Part shown: piece after piece, positions 1 to 7,458 of the stretch
Numbering within the stretch: the stretch's first letter is position 1
Layout of the letters: every line of letters begins with the position of its first letter
Source of the DNA: CAZGSV01 sp964528605
GTDB lineage: Bacteria > Armatimonadota > Zipacnadia > CAZGSV01
Direction of reading: 5' to 3'
Assembly: GCA_964528605.1 (NCBI GenBank)
Contig: CAZGSV010000083.1
Coordinates: 1-14,962, forward strand
Length of the DNA stretch: 14,962 nt
Translations under genes and position numbers: made by a program
The notes under the pieces: generated by a model
What the model saw: the letters and a program-made list of their open reading frames with translations, nothing else
What the model was told of the DNA's origin: nothing
Database searches by the model: none

Positions 1-167
1 GGAAGGCAGGGGCGACCGAGGGCGCGACCGTGAAGATGGCGGCGGTCGTGACCATGGCGGGCGTTAGCGTGGTCTGGTCCATCGTGAAGGGCGCCCTCGT
101 GGGGGTGTTGACGTTTACCATCTTCCGCGCCATATTTAAGGAAGAGGCGGCCGCGTATATAGCATGA
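1..167 (+). CDS. C-terminal end of a membrane protein (partial, 5' end outside window)
   Basis: Reading from base 3 gives 54 codons ending in TGA at 165-167; the start lies before the window. The visible part is one or two hydrophobic helices (containing MAAVVTMAG and SIVKGALVG) followed by a short charged tail with FKEEA. The helix resembles the last membrane helix of the next gene: SIVKGALVG here against LIKGAIVGS there, each followed by an aromatic/arginine stretch. I infer that the two are tandem paralogues, so the missing N-terminal part may also carry zinc ribbons and proline-rich linkers. Only 32 bp separate it from the next start, on the same strand, which fits co-transcription. The function is not known from what can be seen. 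Confidence 0.72.
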   Translation, partial: KAGATEGATVKMAAVVTMAGVSVVWSIVKGALVGVLTFTIFRAIFKEEAAAYIA

Positions 168-199
168 GGCGGCCCCGCTCGGGGGTCCGATAAGGAGCC

Positions 200-1777
200 A
201 TGGCGCGAATCTTCTGCCCAAAGTGCGGCGCCGAGAACGACGCCTCACGATCGGCCTGCTGGAGTTGCTACACCCCGCTGCAAGTCCCCTCGGCCCAGGT
301 AGGGCAATGCCCGCGTTGTCAGTCACCCGTGGGCAGAGGGGAGAACTTCTGCCGCGCCTGCGGCCAACGGCTGCGGGCTGAGGGCGCGGTGCCGCCCAGG
401 GCGGGCGCGGCGCGCTTCCGTCCCGGCCAGCAGCCGGCGCCGCCATCGCCTCAGCCACCATTAGGCCCACCCCCCCCGCCGTCCGGCTACACCTATCCTG
501 CGGCGCAGGCGCCTGCACCACCAGGGCCCGCACCCCCACCCCCCCCGGCGCAGCCGTACGGGGTGCCTGGGACGCTTCCGCCAGGCGTGGCTCCTGTTCC
601 CCCGCCGATGCCGCCACAGACGCTGCCACCGCGTCCGCCTACGGCAGCCCCGACGCCTGCGGCGGGGGCGCCGCCGGCACCACCCACGCTTGGGTCGGTT
701 GGCCGCCTCGTGGGAGCGCCTGGGATGCCGCCTCAGCCGCCTGGCGTGCCGCCGGTCCAGCCGGCGCCACCCACGGCTGCGGCTGGAGCGGGCCCCCCGG
801 CCGCAGGTGAGGCGGTCGGATACCGGCCGGGGTTGGGCCAGCCGGAACAGGCGCAGGCGCCCATGGAAGTTGTGGTGGCGCGCTATTGCCCTGCATGTGG
901 GTCTGAGGCCGGGCCGGGCTACGCCTTCTGCGCCAAGTGCGGTTCTCCGCTGCCCAAGGACACGGCGACGGTAGCGGTCGGTCCGCCGGAGGCTGGTGAG
1001 GCCGTGGGCCAGCCGGCGCAGTGGGCGGCTCAGCCGCCACCGCAGGCGATGCCTGGCGTGCCGCCGCGGCCGACCATGCCGGGTGTACCGCCGAGCCCGG
1101 CTCCGGGCGCGATGCCGACGCTACCAACGGTGGGTGGGCCCGTGCCGCCAACGGTTTCCCCCGGGCCACCCGCGGGCGTCCCTGGGGTGGGGCCGGCGCC
1201 TTCGGCTGGCCCTGGGTTTGATCCGCTGCGGCCAGCGCAGACCTCGGTGGCGAAAGCGGTTCCCGTCCGCAGGGGGCCGCCGCCTTTTGTCCCGATCATC
1301 TTGTCAGGGTTGCTCGCGACGGCGCCGTGGGCTGTGGTTGGCCTGCTGTACTCCTTCAAGACCGGCGCCGTAGGCACGGAGTTGCTGGCGATCATCATGT
1401 GGGCAGTGGTGGCGGTGGCCGCGGGGGCTTCGACGGCCACGAGCCCGGAAGAGAGTTACAAGCGGCCGGCGATACGCTCCTGCGCGGCTATCGGGATCCT
1501 GGTCAGTTTGGCCTGGGGCCTGGCTTTCTACCTGACGGCCGAGAAACTCACGCGGCAGGGCATGGGAGCCAAGGCAGGCTGGTTTGACGAGCCCTTCACC
1601 ACGGTGCTCGTGACTCGCCTCGGGAACCTGGCCATGGTGGCATCCGGTATTCTGGGGCTGATCAAGGGAGCCATCGTGGGCTCTACCACGGCGGCAATCT
1701 ACGAGCGTTTGTTCGCCTCCAAGCAGAAGTCCCAGGTCCCTCCGCCACCGCCGCCGACGCCGGCCCCGACCCAATAG
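200..1777 (+). CDS. Triple zinc-ribbon, proline-rich, four-helix membrane protein
   Basis: This 525-residue protein has no name I recognise. Two CxxC zinc ribbons sit at the N-terminus (Cys6/9/20/23 and Cys37/40/51/54) and a third follows a proline-rich linker (Cys230/233/244/247). Residues about 60-225 and 255-360 are Pro/Ala/Gly-rich and probably disordered. Four hydrophobic segments follow at about 363-386, 394-411, 427-447 and 473-497, and the tail is again proline-rich. No signal peptide is seen, so the ribbons should face the cytoplasm. Zinc ribbons joined to membrane helices occur in many uncharacterised bacterial proteins, where they may bind partners or nucleic acid; no enzymatic motif is visible. 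The start fits the first ribbon (MARIFCPKCG). An AAGGAG at 192-197 precedes it by only 2 nt, an unusually short spacing. It is followed 29 bp later by the sugar kinase gene. Confidence 0.9.
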   Translation: MARIFCPKCGAENDASRSACWSCYTPLQVPSAQVGQCPRCQSPVGRGENFCRACGQRLRAEGAVPPRAGAARFRPGQQPAPPSPQPPLGPPPPPSGYTYPAAQAPAPPGPAPPPPPAQPYGVPGTLPPGVAPVPPPMPPQTLPPRPPTAAPTPAAGAPPAPPTLGSVGRLVGAPGMPPQPPGVPPVQPAPPTAAAGAGPPAAGEAVGYRPGLGQPEQAQAPMEVVVARYCPACGSEAGPGYAFCAKCGSPLPKDTATVAVGPPEAGEAVGQPAQWAAQPPPQAMPGVPPRPTMPGVPPSPAPGAMPTLPTVGGPVPPTVSPGPPAGVPGVGPAPSAGPGFDPLRPAQTSVAKAVPVRRGPPPFVPIILSGLLATAPWAVVGLLYSFKTGAVGTELLAIIMWAVVAVAAGASTATSPEESYKRPAIRSCAAIGILVSLAWGLAFYLTAEKLTRQGMGAKAGWFDEPFTTVLVTRLGNLAMVASGILGLIKGAIVGSTTAAIYERLFASKQKSQVPPPPPPTPAPTQ

Positions 1778-1806
1778 CTCTCTCTGCCGGCGAGGGGAGT
1801 GTCGCA

Positions 1807-2787
1807 GTGATGCCGACGGCGATTTGCCTAGGTGAGGCCATCATAGACTTCGTCGCCTTGGAGAAGGGCGTCTCGCTGATGGAGGCGTCCGGCTTTGCCA
1901 AGGCTCCGGGGGGGGCGCCGGCCAACGTGGCGGCGGGGCTGGCACGGCTGGGCGTGAGCACGGGTTTTCTCGGCAAGGTGGGCGACGATCCCTTCGGCTG
2001 GTTCCTCAACAAGGTCTTGCGGGACGCGGGCGTGGATGTGAGCCAAATGCGCTACGAGACCACGGCGCGCACGGGCCTGGCCTTTGTGGCCCTGTCGGCG
2101 AGCGGGGTGCCGGAGTTCACCTTCTTCCGCCACCCGTGTGCGGACATGCTGATGCGGGCGGAGCAGATAAGCGAGGGGTACTTTGAGGGCTGCCGCGTGT
2201 TCCACTTCGGCTCCATCACGCTGATTGTGGAGCCGTCGCGCTCGGCGACGATTCGGGCGGCCGAACTGGCGCGCGAGCGGGGCGCGATCGTTTCCTACGA
2301 CCCTAACCTGCGCCTGTCGCTCTGGCCCAGTGAGGCAGAGGCTCGGCAGAGGATGACCGCAGCCCTCCATCTGGCGGACATCTGCAAGGTGAGCGAGGAA
2401 GAGGTGGGTTTTCTGACGAACCTGTCAGGCGCGGAGGGAGCGCAGGCGCTCCGGTCGCAGGGGCCTGCCCTGGTGGCGGTGACAAGCGGGCCCCGAGGCT
2501 GCGCCTCGTACTCCGAGCGCGCGGCAGTGAGCGCGCCGGGCCATCGAGTGGAGGTGGTGGACACCACCGGGGCCGGCGATGCCTTTGTAGCAGGTATGCT
2601 ATTCATGCTCTTGGAGTTAGGAGTCGGTCGTGGTGAATTGGGCGACCTGGGCGAGAGCGAATTGCAGCGGGTGGCTGCATTTGCCAATGCTGCCGGGGCG
2701 CTTTCCACGACGGTTCGCGGCGCCATCCCCTCATTGCCCACCCAGGAACAGGTGGAGGCTCTTCTGAGGCGAAGCGAGGGAGGCTAG
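1807..2787 (+). CDS. PfkB-family carbohydrate kinase (fructokinase-like)
   Basis: A 326-residue cytoplasmic sugar kinase of the ribokinase/PfkB family, which transfers the ATP gamma-phosphate to a sugar hydroxyl. The first family signature is GGAPANVAAGLARLG at residues 35-49, followed by GKVGDDPFG at 56-64. YDPNLR lies at 164-169, and the second signature DTTGAGDAF at 252-260 supplies the anion hole and the catalytic base Asp258. Length and motif spacing are normal for fructokinases (about 310-330 residues). The fructose assignment is by overall resemblance; 2-keto-3-deoxygluconate or another ketose is possible. Two starts are adjacent, GTG 1807 and ATG 1810, behind a GGGGAG at 1794-1799. 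A xylulokinase gene begins 6 bp after the stop, so the two are surely one transcript and probably serve the same sugar pathway. Confidence 0.93.
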   Translation: MMPTAICLGEAIIDFVALEKGVSLMEASGFAKAPGGAPANVAAGLARLGVSTGFLGKVGDDPFGWFLNKVLRDAGVDVSQMRYETTARTGLAFVALSASGVPEFTFFRHPCADMLMRAEQISEGYFEGCRVFHFGSITLIVEPSRSATIRAAELARERGAIVSYDPNLRLSLWPSEAEARQRMTAALHLADICKVSEEEVGFLTNLSGAEGAQALRSQGPALVAVTSGPRGCASYSERAAVSAPGHRVEVVDTTGAGDAFVAGMLFMLLELGVGRGELGDLGESELQRVAAFANAAGALSTTVRGAIPSLPTQEQVEALLRRSEGG

Positions 2788-2793
2788 ATAGCG

Positions 2794-4281
2794 GTGACAG
2801 CGGTTCTGATAGGGTTGGACTTGGGCACCTCGAGCACGAAGACGGTGGCCATGAGCGCGGACGGCCAGGTGCTGGCGCGGGCGTCGAGGGAGTATCCCAT
2901 CAGGACGCCGCGTGCGGGCTGGGCGGAGCAGGACCCGCAATGGTGGTGGCAGGCAGCAGTTGAGGCCATTCAGCAGGTGCTTCGCGAAGGCCTGATGGAT
3001 CCTTCGGTCGTTCGCGGCATCTCCTTCTCCGGCCAGATGCACGGCACCGTGCTGTTGGGCGAGGACTTAGCGCCGCTGCGGCCCGCCATCATCTGGGCCG
3101 ACCAGAGGAGCGCGCCTCAGGTGGACCAGGCCAAGGCGAAGGTCGGGCTGGAGCGCATGCTCGAGTGGACGGCCAACTCGCTCTATCCGGGCTTCATGGG
3201 CGCTACGCTCGCTTGGATGGCGCAGGAGGAGCCGGAGACGCTGAAGCGCACGCGTTGGGCCGTGCTGCCCAAGGACTACGTGCGGCTGCGGCTGACGGGG
3301 GAAGTGGCGACCGACGTCAGCGACGCTTCGGCGACCGCCGTGTACGACACGGTGAACCGCCGCTGGTCGGGGGAAATGCTCAAGGCGCTCGGGATACCAG
3401 AGGGGCTGATGCCCAAGGTGCTCGAGTCGGAGTATGTGGCGGGGGCGGTGACGAAGAAGGCGGCGGAGGCCACCGGGCTACCCGCGGGAATACCGGTGGT
3501 AGCGGGCGGAGGGGATCAGCCGGTGGCCGCGTTGGGCAACGGGGTGGTCGAGCCCGGGATGCTCCTGGTGACCATAGGGACCGGAGGTCAGTTGTTCGCG
3601 GCGATGGAGTCGCCGCTGGTTGACAGCCGGGCGCGGGTGCACACCTTCTGTCACTGCGTGCCCAAGAGGTGGCATCTCTTGGGGGCGACGCTGTGCGCGG
3701 GGCTGTCGCTGCGCTGGCTGCGCAACAACCTGCGCGCGGTGGCGCCGGGGATTGACTACGAGCAGATGAGCGAGTTGGCCGCCCAGGCGCCGCCCGGAAG
3801 CGAAGGGCTGCTCTTCTGCCCATACCTTATTGGCGAGCGCACGCCGCACCTGGACCCGGACGCGCAAGGGGCTTTCGTCGGCCTCACCTTGCGGCACGCC
3901 CTACCCCACCTGGTGCGCGCGATAATGGAGGGCGTCGCCTTCAGCCTGCGGGATGCGCTCGAGGTGTTCAGGCTGCTGGGTCTGGAGCCGCAGCGCGCCA
4001 TCCTGTCCGGCGGGGGGGGCAGGAGCCGCGTGTGGCGGCAGATACTTGCGGACGTTCTGGGGATGGAACTGGTGCGGGCCGAGGGAGAGGAGCAGGCGGC
4101 GATTGGCGCCGCCATGCTGGCGGGCATGGGGACGGGCGTCTATGTCAGTCCGGCGGAGGCCTGCAGTCGTGTTGTCCGGCTCGGTGATCGGGTGGAGCCG
4201 TCGCCGGGCGCGGAACTCTACACCGAGCGGTATCGCCAGTTCCTGAAGTGCTATCCGGCCCTCAAGGCGCCGCGCGCATGA
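2794..4281 (+). CDS. xylB: Xylulokinase (FGGY carbohydrate kinase)
   Basis: A 495-residue FGGY-family kinase that phosphorylates D-xylulose to xylulose 5-phosphate for the pentose phosphate pathway. The N-terminal phosphate loop is GLDLGTSSTK at 7-16. SGQMHG at 79-84 is the substrate-binding motif typical of xylulokinase rather than glycerol kinase, and WADQRS follows at 101-106. The catalytic base is Asp241 in GGGDQPVAALG (238-248). The C-terminal ATP-binding motif SGGGGRSRVWRQ and a Gly-rich AAIGAAMLAG are both present. Length matches the family (about 480-500). GTG at 2794 is the first usable start, 6 bp after the sugar kinase stop. Its stop overlaps the start of the following amidohydrolase remnant as ATGA, a sign of translational coupling. 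The neighbouring fructokinase-like gene suggests an isomerase-derived ketose as substrate. Confidence 0.94.
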   Translation: MTAVLIGLDLGTSSTKTVAMSADGQVLARASREYPIRTPRAGWAEQDPQWWWQAAVEAIQQVLREGLMDPSVVRGISFSGQMHGTVLLGEDLAPLRPAIIWADQRSAPQVDQAKAKVGLERMLEWTANSLYPGFMGATLAWMAQEEPETLKRTRWAVLPKDYVRLRLTGEVATDVSDASATAVYDTVNRRWSGEMLKALGIPEGLMPKVLESEYVAGAVTKKAAEATGLPAGIPVVAGGGDQPVAALGNGVVEPGMLLVTIGTGGQLFAAMESPLVDSRARVHTFCHCVPKRWHLLGATLCAGLSLRWLRNNLRAVAPGIDYEQMSELAAQAPPGSEGLLFCPYLIGERTPHLDPDAQGAFVGLTLRHALPHLVRAIMEGVAFSLRDALEVFRLLGLEPQRAILSGGGGRSRVWRQILADVLGMELVRAEGEEQAAIGAAMLAGMGTGVYVSPAEACSRVVRLGDRVEPSPGAELYTERYRQFLKCYPALKAPRA

Positions 4282-4529
4282 TCGTTGACTGCCACCTCCA
4301 CCTGTGGAAGGGCGGGCCGGCAGGAACAACGTTCGAGCAAGTCCGCGACAGTCTGCTGGAGAGGATGCGGCAATGGGGCATTGACCTCTCTCTGGTGTGC
4401 CCCGACAGTGAACCCCCCACCGACGTCTCGGACCTCGAGACGACACGGGGTTTAGGTGCAGGCAACAGCGGGCTGCTCCGCTGCTACGCCGCCATGGTTG
4501 GCGGCGTGCGGGAACTGGCCAGGTGTTAG
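4278..4529 (+). pseudogene. Truncated amidohydrolase (amidohydrolase-2 family), N-terminal fragment
   Basis: ATG at 4278 overlaps the xylulokinase stop (ATGA) and opens an 83-codon frame. The product starts MIVDCHLHLW, the metal-binding HxH strand of TIM-barrel metal-dependent hydrolases of the amidohydrolase-2 type, and continues through ERMRQWGIDLSLVCPDSE, the usual second helix and strand. Family members are about 250-350 residues, so most of the barrel and all later metal ligands (the His, His and Asp sites) are missing. The frame stops at TAG 4527-4529, which overlaps the stop of the convergent acetyltransferase gene; the downstream sequence codes for that gene and holds no remnant. I read this as a gene cut by a past rearrangement that joined it to the minus-strand cluster. 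It may still be translated, but it cannot be an active hydrolase. A functional small protein is possible but unsupported. Confidence 0.68.
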
Positions 4530-5008
4530 AGGAGGAGTTCCAGTTCGATCTCGTCTCGCACAGGGACGCCGTCGAGGCCCACCAAGGCAATCTCTGGCTT
4601 CAGCCTGCGCGACTCCTCGAGCGCGTTGCGGTGAACGGCCACCAACTGGAATCCTCCCGTCTGGTAGAAGCGCAGGGCCGCCATGTTGTCGTTCGTGGTT
4701 ATGAGCCACAGCCGCCGGCACCCCGTCGAAGTCGCAACCTTCCTCACCGCCTCCACCAGCGCAGAACCAACCCCCATGCCCTCCACCAGGCTGTTGAGAT
4801 TGACGCTCTCGCACTCGGCGCCCTCAATCCGGTAGGTGAGCAGACCCACCCGCCGCCCTTCCATTAGGGCTAGGAAGCCCGGCAGCCGCTCGCCGTCATG
4901 GACCACGCCCCGGGTCACGATTCGCGCCGAACCCCAGTGTTCCCGTAACAACGCCGCCGCCCATGCACGGTCCCACTGCTCCAACGCCTTGACCTCAAAT
5001 GGCCTCAT
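4526..5008 (-). CDS. GNAT-family N-acetyltransferase (small, 160 residues)
   Basis: A single-domain GCN5-related acetyltransferase. The acetyl-CoA pyrophosphate loop is GMGVGSALVEAV at 78-89, preceded by the beta-4 strand SVNLNSLVE. The later TTNDNMAALRFYQTGGF (104-120) is the conserved helix-4/beta-6 signature with the usual Asn and Tyr. It transfers an acetyl group from acetyl-CoA to an amine; the acceptor is unknown. The frame stays open upstream to 5140, but I start at ATG 5008 (MRPFEVKALE) because the extra 44 codons run through a palindromic repeat at 5068-5089 and do not resemble the family; the resulting 160 residues is the usual length. No strong Shine-Dalgarno is visible. It is the last gene of a same-strand run with an APH-family kinase and an Eis-like acetyltransferase, and it converges on the amidohydrolase remnant with stop codons overlapping. 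Confidence 0.88.
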   Translation of the reverse strand: MRPFEVKALEQWDRAWAAALLREHWGSARIVTRGVVHDGERLPGFLALMEGRRVGLLTYRIEGAECESVNLNSLVEGMGVGSALVEAVRKVATSTGCRRLWLITTNDNMAALRFYQTGGFQLVAVHRNALEESRRLKPEIALVGLDGVPVRDEIELELLL

Positions 5009-5067
5009 GACCCCGCTACTTTCCCCCCACCTTCCCCACACGCCCTTGGCCTTCTGCCAAGTGCCCT

Positions 5068-5089
5068 GTAGGAGCGACATTCCTGTCGC
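5068..5089. repeat. Palindromic intergenic repeat, GTAGGRGCGAC family (copy 1)
   Basis: The box GTAGGAGCGAC (5068-5078) runs into a hairpin: GCGACA (5074-5079), loop TTCC, TGTCGC (5084-5089). It lies between the APH-family kinase and the GNAT gene. The same 11-bp box, with one change (GTAGGGGCGAC), is found inverted at 9766-9776, also attached to a hairpin but with a different arm sequence. That suggests a dispersed repeat family rather than a one-off terminator. Confidence 0.6.
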
Positions 5090-5140
5090 GACGCCTCCTT
5101 CGACCGCTGACAACTGATGCGCCACCGCCCGCACAGCCAA

Positions 5141-6052
5141 TCACGCCCCGAGTCCCTCTCGCAATTCCTCAAGCCCCCGTCTCACCCACGCCTCGTCGCT
5201 CGTGTCCACCCCAAACAGAATCGAGTGGAAAGGCACGATTCTCGCGTAGAAGACTGTCCTCCACCAGAACGTCTCCTCGGTGTCACCCCCATATCCGGCC
5301 ATTACCTCCTTCGCGAAGCCTGGGCCGCAGTCGTGCAGAAGCCCGGCGAAATCGAGGGCAGCGTCGCCGATGCAGGCATCGCCAAAATCAATGACGCCGG
5401 AAATCGCTCCTCGTGCGGGGTCGCACAGGATGTGCTCTCCCAGCAGGTCCCCATGCACCAGCACGGGCTGGAACCGCAAGTTCGCGTCGTCAGTCAGGAA
5501 GTCCTCCCAAAGCGCTCGGGTCTTCGATCGTTCGGAGGCGTCCAAGAGGGGAAACACCCGTTCCTCCACCCGGCGGTTCATATCGCAATACTGCCCGCGC
5601 CACCCGGCGGGGTCGGCATCGGGTGCTTTCAACTCCACCGCCCGCGATACGGGAAACCGATGCAGTTCGGACAGAAAGTGGGAGAGGTCCGCCGCCGCAT
5701 GTGGAAAGCGAACCGACTCGAGCAAGCCACTCGTCAGCGGCTCGCCCCTGACTTTCCGGTAGCCCACAAAGCGCTTGTCCCACGGTTGGCTCCCGTTGGC
5801 TACGAACTCAAAGCGTGGAACGGCGAGGGGCAGCACCTCAGCCAGTTCGGGAAGTAGCAGCACCTGCTTCTCCAACTCGGCGGCGCCGCTGGGTCGCCGC
5901 GGGAACCGAAAGATGAACTCCCCGTTCACCTCGAAAGCCACGCAGTCCCACCCGTGCAGGATGGGCTCGACGCTGTGCATGGAGATTTGCGGAAAGCAGA
6001 CCTGAATGAGTCGCCTGTAGAGGCTAACGTCCACAGCCGACAGTTCGCCCAC
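5141..6052 (-). CDS. APH-family phosphotransferase (aminoglycoside phosphotransferase-like)
   Basis: A 303-residue protein of the aminoglycoside phosphotransferase/choline kinase fold, which phosphorylates small hydroxylated molecules with ATP. The catalytic loop is HGDLLGEHIL at 200-209, with Asp202 as base; the usual Asn two turns later is His207, a variant seen in some members. The metal-binding IDFGD lies at 221-225, followed by IGDAALDFAGLL. The N-lobe contains WDCVAFEVNGEFIFRFPRR, the nucleotide-binding strands. The start is GTG 6052, with GGGGAG about 10 nt upstream. It lies 66 bp after the Eis-like gene and 132 bp before the GNAT gene, all on the minus strand. The neighbours suggest a small-molecule modification cluster, possibly antibiotic resistance, but the substrate is not readable; homoserine, macrolides or other alcohols remain possible. 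Confidence 0.88.
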   Translation of the reverse strand: MGELSAVDVSLYRRLIQVCFPQISMHSVEPILHGWDCVAFEVNGEFIFRFPRRPSGAAELEKQVLLLPELAEVLPLAVPRFEFVANGSQPWDKRFVGYRKVRGEPLTSGLLESVRFPHAAADLSHFLSELHRFPVSRAVELKAPDADPAGWRGQYCDMNRRVEERVFPLLDASERSKTRALWEDFLTDDANLRFQPVLVHGDLLGEHILCDPARGAISGVIDFGDACIGDAALDFAGLLHDCGPGFAKEVMAGYGGDTEETFWWRTVFYARIVPFHSILFGVDTSDEAWVRRGLEELREGLGA

Positions 6053-6118
6053 GGGACTACGGCTCCCCTTTGCCGTTGCAGGGCATCGTGCATCGCGGCT
6101 CTCTCGTCACGCGACCGC

Positions 6119-7348
6119 CTAGAAGCCCCAGTCGGGTCTTGGGGCGGGCAGGCGGAGCACCCAGTCGAGTTGCTCGAGCAACTCGGCCGGGCCGGAGAGG
6201 TCGTCAGTGACCGCAAGCCCGGTGGCGGGCCGGACTCCTAGCCACATACGCGTGAAGGCGTTGACCGAGGCCTTCAGAGTGGGCAGCGCCGCGTCAGTGC
6301 CGCGTTCCGCGCCCGAAGAAGGCCCGAGGGTGACGACGTACTCGCCGGCGACGCCGCGCCAGGGCGCGTCTGCGTCCAGCGCACTCTCGATGGGATCGGT
6401 GAGGGACAGATTGAAGCAGACCTCCCCGCCGCGCAGGTGCGTGCGCGCAAGGCAGCGGGGCAGGTCGCAGATGCGCATCTGCCAGTAGGCCACCGCGTCA
6501 ATCCCGGCCTCGAACTTGCCCTTCTCGGTCAACTGGTGCAGTTGGAACGGTCGGTCGAGCAGGTCCTGGAGTTGGATGCCCGCCGGCTCGTCCATCCTGA
6601 CCTGCCGCACCTGATCGCCCAGGCTCTTGAGCACCGCCATCAACTCGAGGAACTGGTCGGTGTTCTCAAAGGCCACCCACTCGATGATGTACGGCCCCTC
6701 GCCCACGTTCTCCGGTCGGCACCAGAAATGGTGGGTCAGTTCGCCATTAGGGCCGTCGCAGTAGCCCAGGCCGAACGATCCCTCGCCGTGGCGCATCGTG
6801 CATTTCGTGAAGTCTACTGGAGTGATGTTGCAGGAGCCGTGCGGCCGGCGGCGGGTCAGGCGGCATGTGTGCATCATCTCGCCATCGTCGAGGGTGAGCC
6901 GACGGGGCACCCTAAGGCGGAGGCGCACGTTCAGGCGGGCGGGGTCGAAGGCGGCCCAGTGCTCGTAGCCGCCGGTGCCGAAGCCGAGTTGGTTGTAGTA
7001 GCCCTGCTCGAACATGCCCAGGCCGGAGACGAGCGCGCCGTCAGCGGCGTCAAGGGCGACTGCCAGGGCGGTGAGACGCTTGGCGAAGCCTTGCTTGCGG
7101 GCGACGCGGCTGGTAGTCACGCCCGTTACCACGGAGAAAGACAAGTCCTCCTTCAGGTAGCGGATGGTACCGGGAGCGGTGGTGACCAGGCATTCGGGCT
7201 CGCCGTCGAGGTCGGCGACGATGGCGCGCCCGCATTCGACAAAGAGGTCCATGCCCTCTTCCTTGCCGGGCCTGATCCAGCCGGTCTCGTACCAGATGCG
7301 GTGGCAGGCGTCCTTGTCTCTTTCGGGATCGTAGTTGCGGTAGTCCAT
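6119..7348 (-). CDS. Eis-like GNAT acetyltransferase with C-terminal SCP2-like domain
   Basis: A 409-residue protein with the layout of Eis-type acetyltransferases: an N-terminal GNAT domain (about 1-140), a second GNAT-like domain, and a sterol-carrier-protein-like domain at about 305-409. The acetyl-CoA loop is at 78-98 (TTSRVARKQGFAKRL), and GYYNQLGFGTG at 116-126 corresponds to the Eis IYGRFGYG region carrying the catalytic tyrosine; Tyr118 is the likely equivalent. In mycobacterial Eis the C-terminal carboxylate on Phe acts as base, and this protein also ends in Phe (DWGF). Eis enzymes acetylate aminoglycosides and peptides at several amines; the true substrate here is unknown. ATG 7348 follows AGGAG by 11 nt. 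It is the first of three same-strand modification-enzyme genes. Confidence 0.88.
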   Translation of the reverse strand: MDYRNYDPERDKDACHRIWYETGWIRPGKEEGMDLFVECGRAIVADLDGEPECLVTTAPGTIRYLKEDLSFSVVTGVTTSRVARKQGFAKRLTALAVALDAADGALVSGLGMFEQGYYNQLGFGTGGYEHWAAFDPARLNVRLRLRVPRRLTLDDGEMMHTCRLTRRRPHGSCNITPVDFTKCTMRHGEGSFGLGYCDGPNGELTHHFWCRPENVGEGPYIIEWVAFENTDQFLELMAVLKSLGDQVRQVRMDEPAGIQLQDLLDRPFQLHQLTEKGKFEAGIDAVAYWQMRICDLPRCLARTHLRGGEVCFNLSLTDPIESALDADAPWRGVAGEYVVTLGPSSGAERGTDAALPTLKASVNAFTRMWLGVRPATGLAVTDDLSGPAELLEQLDWVLRLPAPRPDWGF

Positions 7349-7458
7349 GCGACGGCACGCTCCTGCGCGCGGGAAGTCGGGGGCGAAAAGAGTGAATAGC
7401 GAAGCGCAGGAAAAGTCAAGGAGCCACAGGCGGGGGGGGTAAACAGCGGCGCCCGCCC
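7349..7458 (-). other. Intergenic region with weak promoter-like boxes before the Eis-like gene
   Basis: This 110-bp gap separates the glycosidase-like gene from the Eis-like gene. On the minus strand, TTGACT (7419-7414) and TATTCA (7398-7393) stand 15 bp apart. The -10 match is poor, so this is only a possible promoter. GGCGGG at 7429-7434 could pair with CCCGCC at 7452-7457 in a loose stem just after the upstream stop, but no T-run follows. AGGAG of the Eis-like gene is the only clear signal. Confidence 0.3.

Noticed and set aside
400..1260. Repetitive proline-rich DNA considered as a tandem repeat or CRISPR-like array
   Set aside because: There is no fixed unit length or identical repeat. 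The pattern is codon bias for Pro, Ala and Gly.
639..1440. Long minus-strand frames under the zinc-ribbon protein gene
   Set aside because: They arise from the Pro/Gly/Ala-rich codons (CCN/GGN/GCN) of the plus-strand linkers and are low complexity.
5117..5857. A 246-codon plus-strand frame opposite the APH-type kinase
   Set aside because: The minus strand carries the intact HGD and IDFGD motifs. The plus frame has no recognisable domain and no ribosome binding site.
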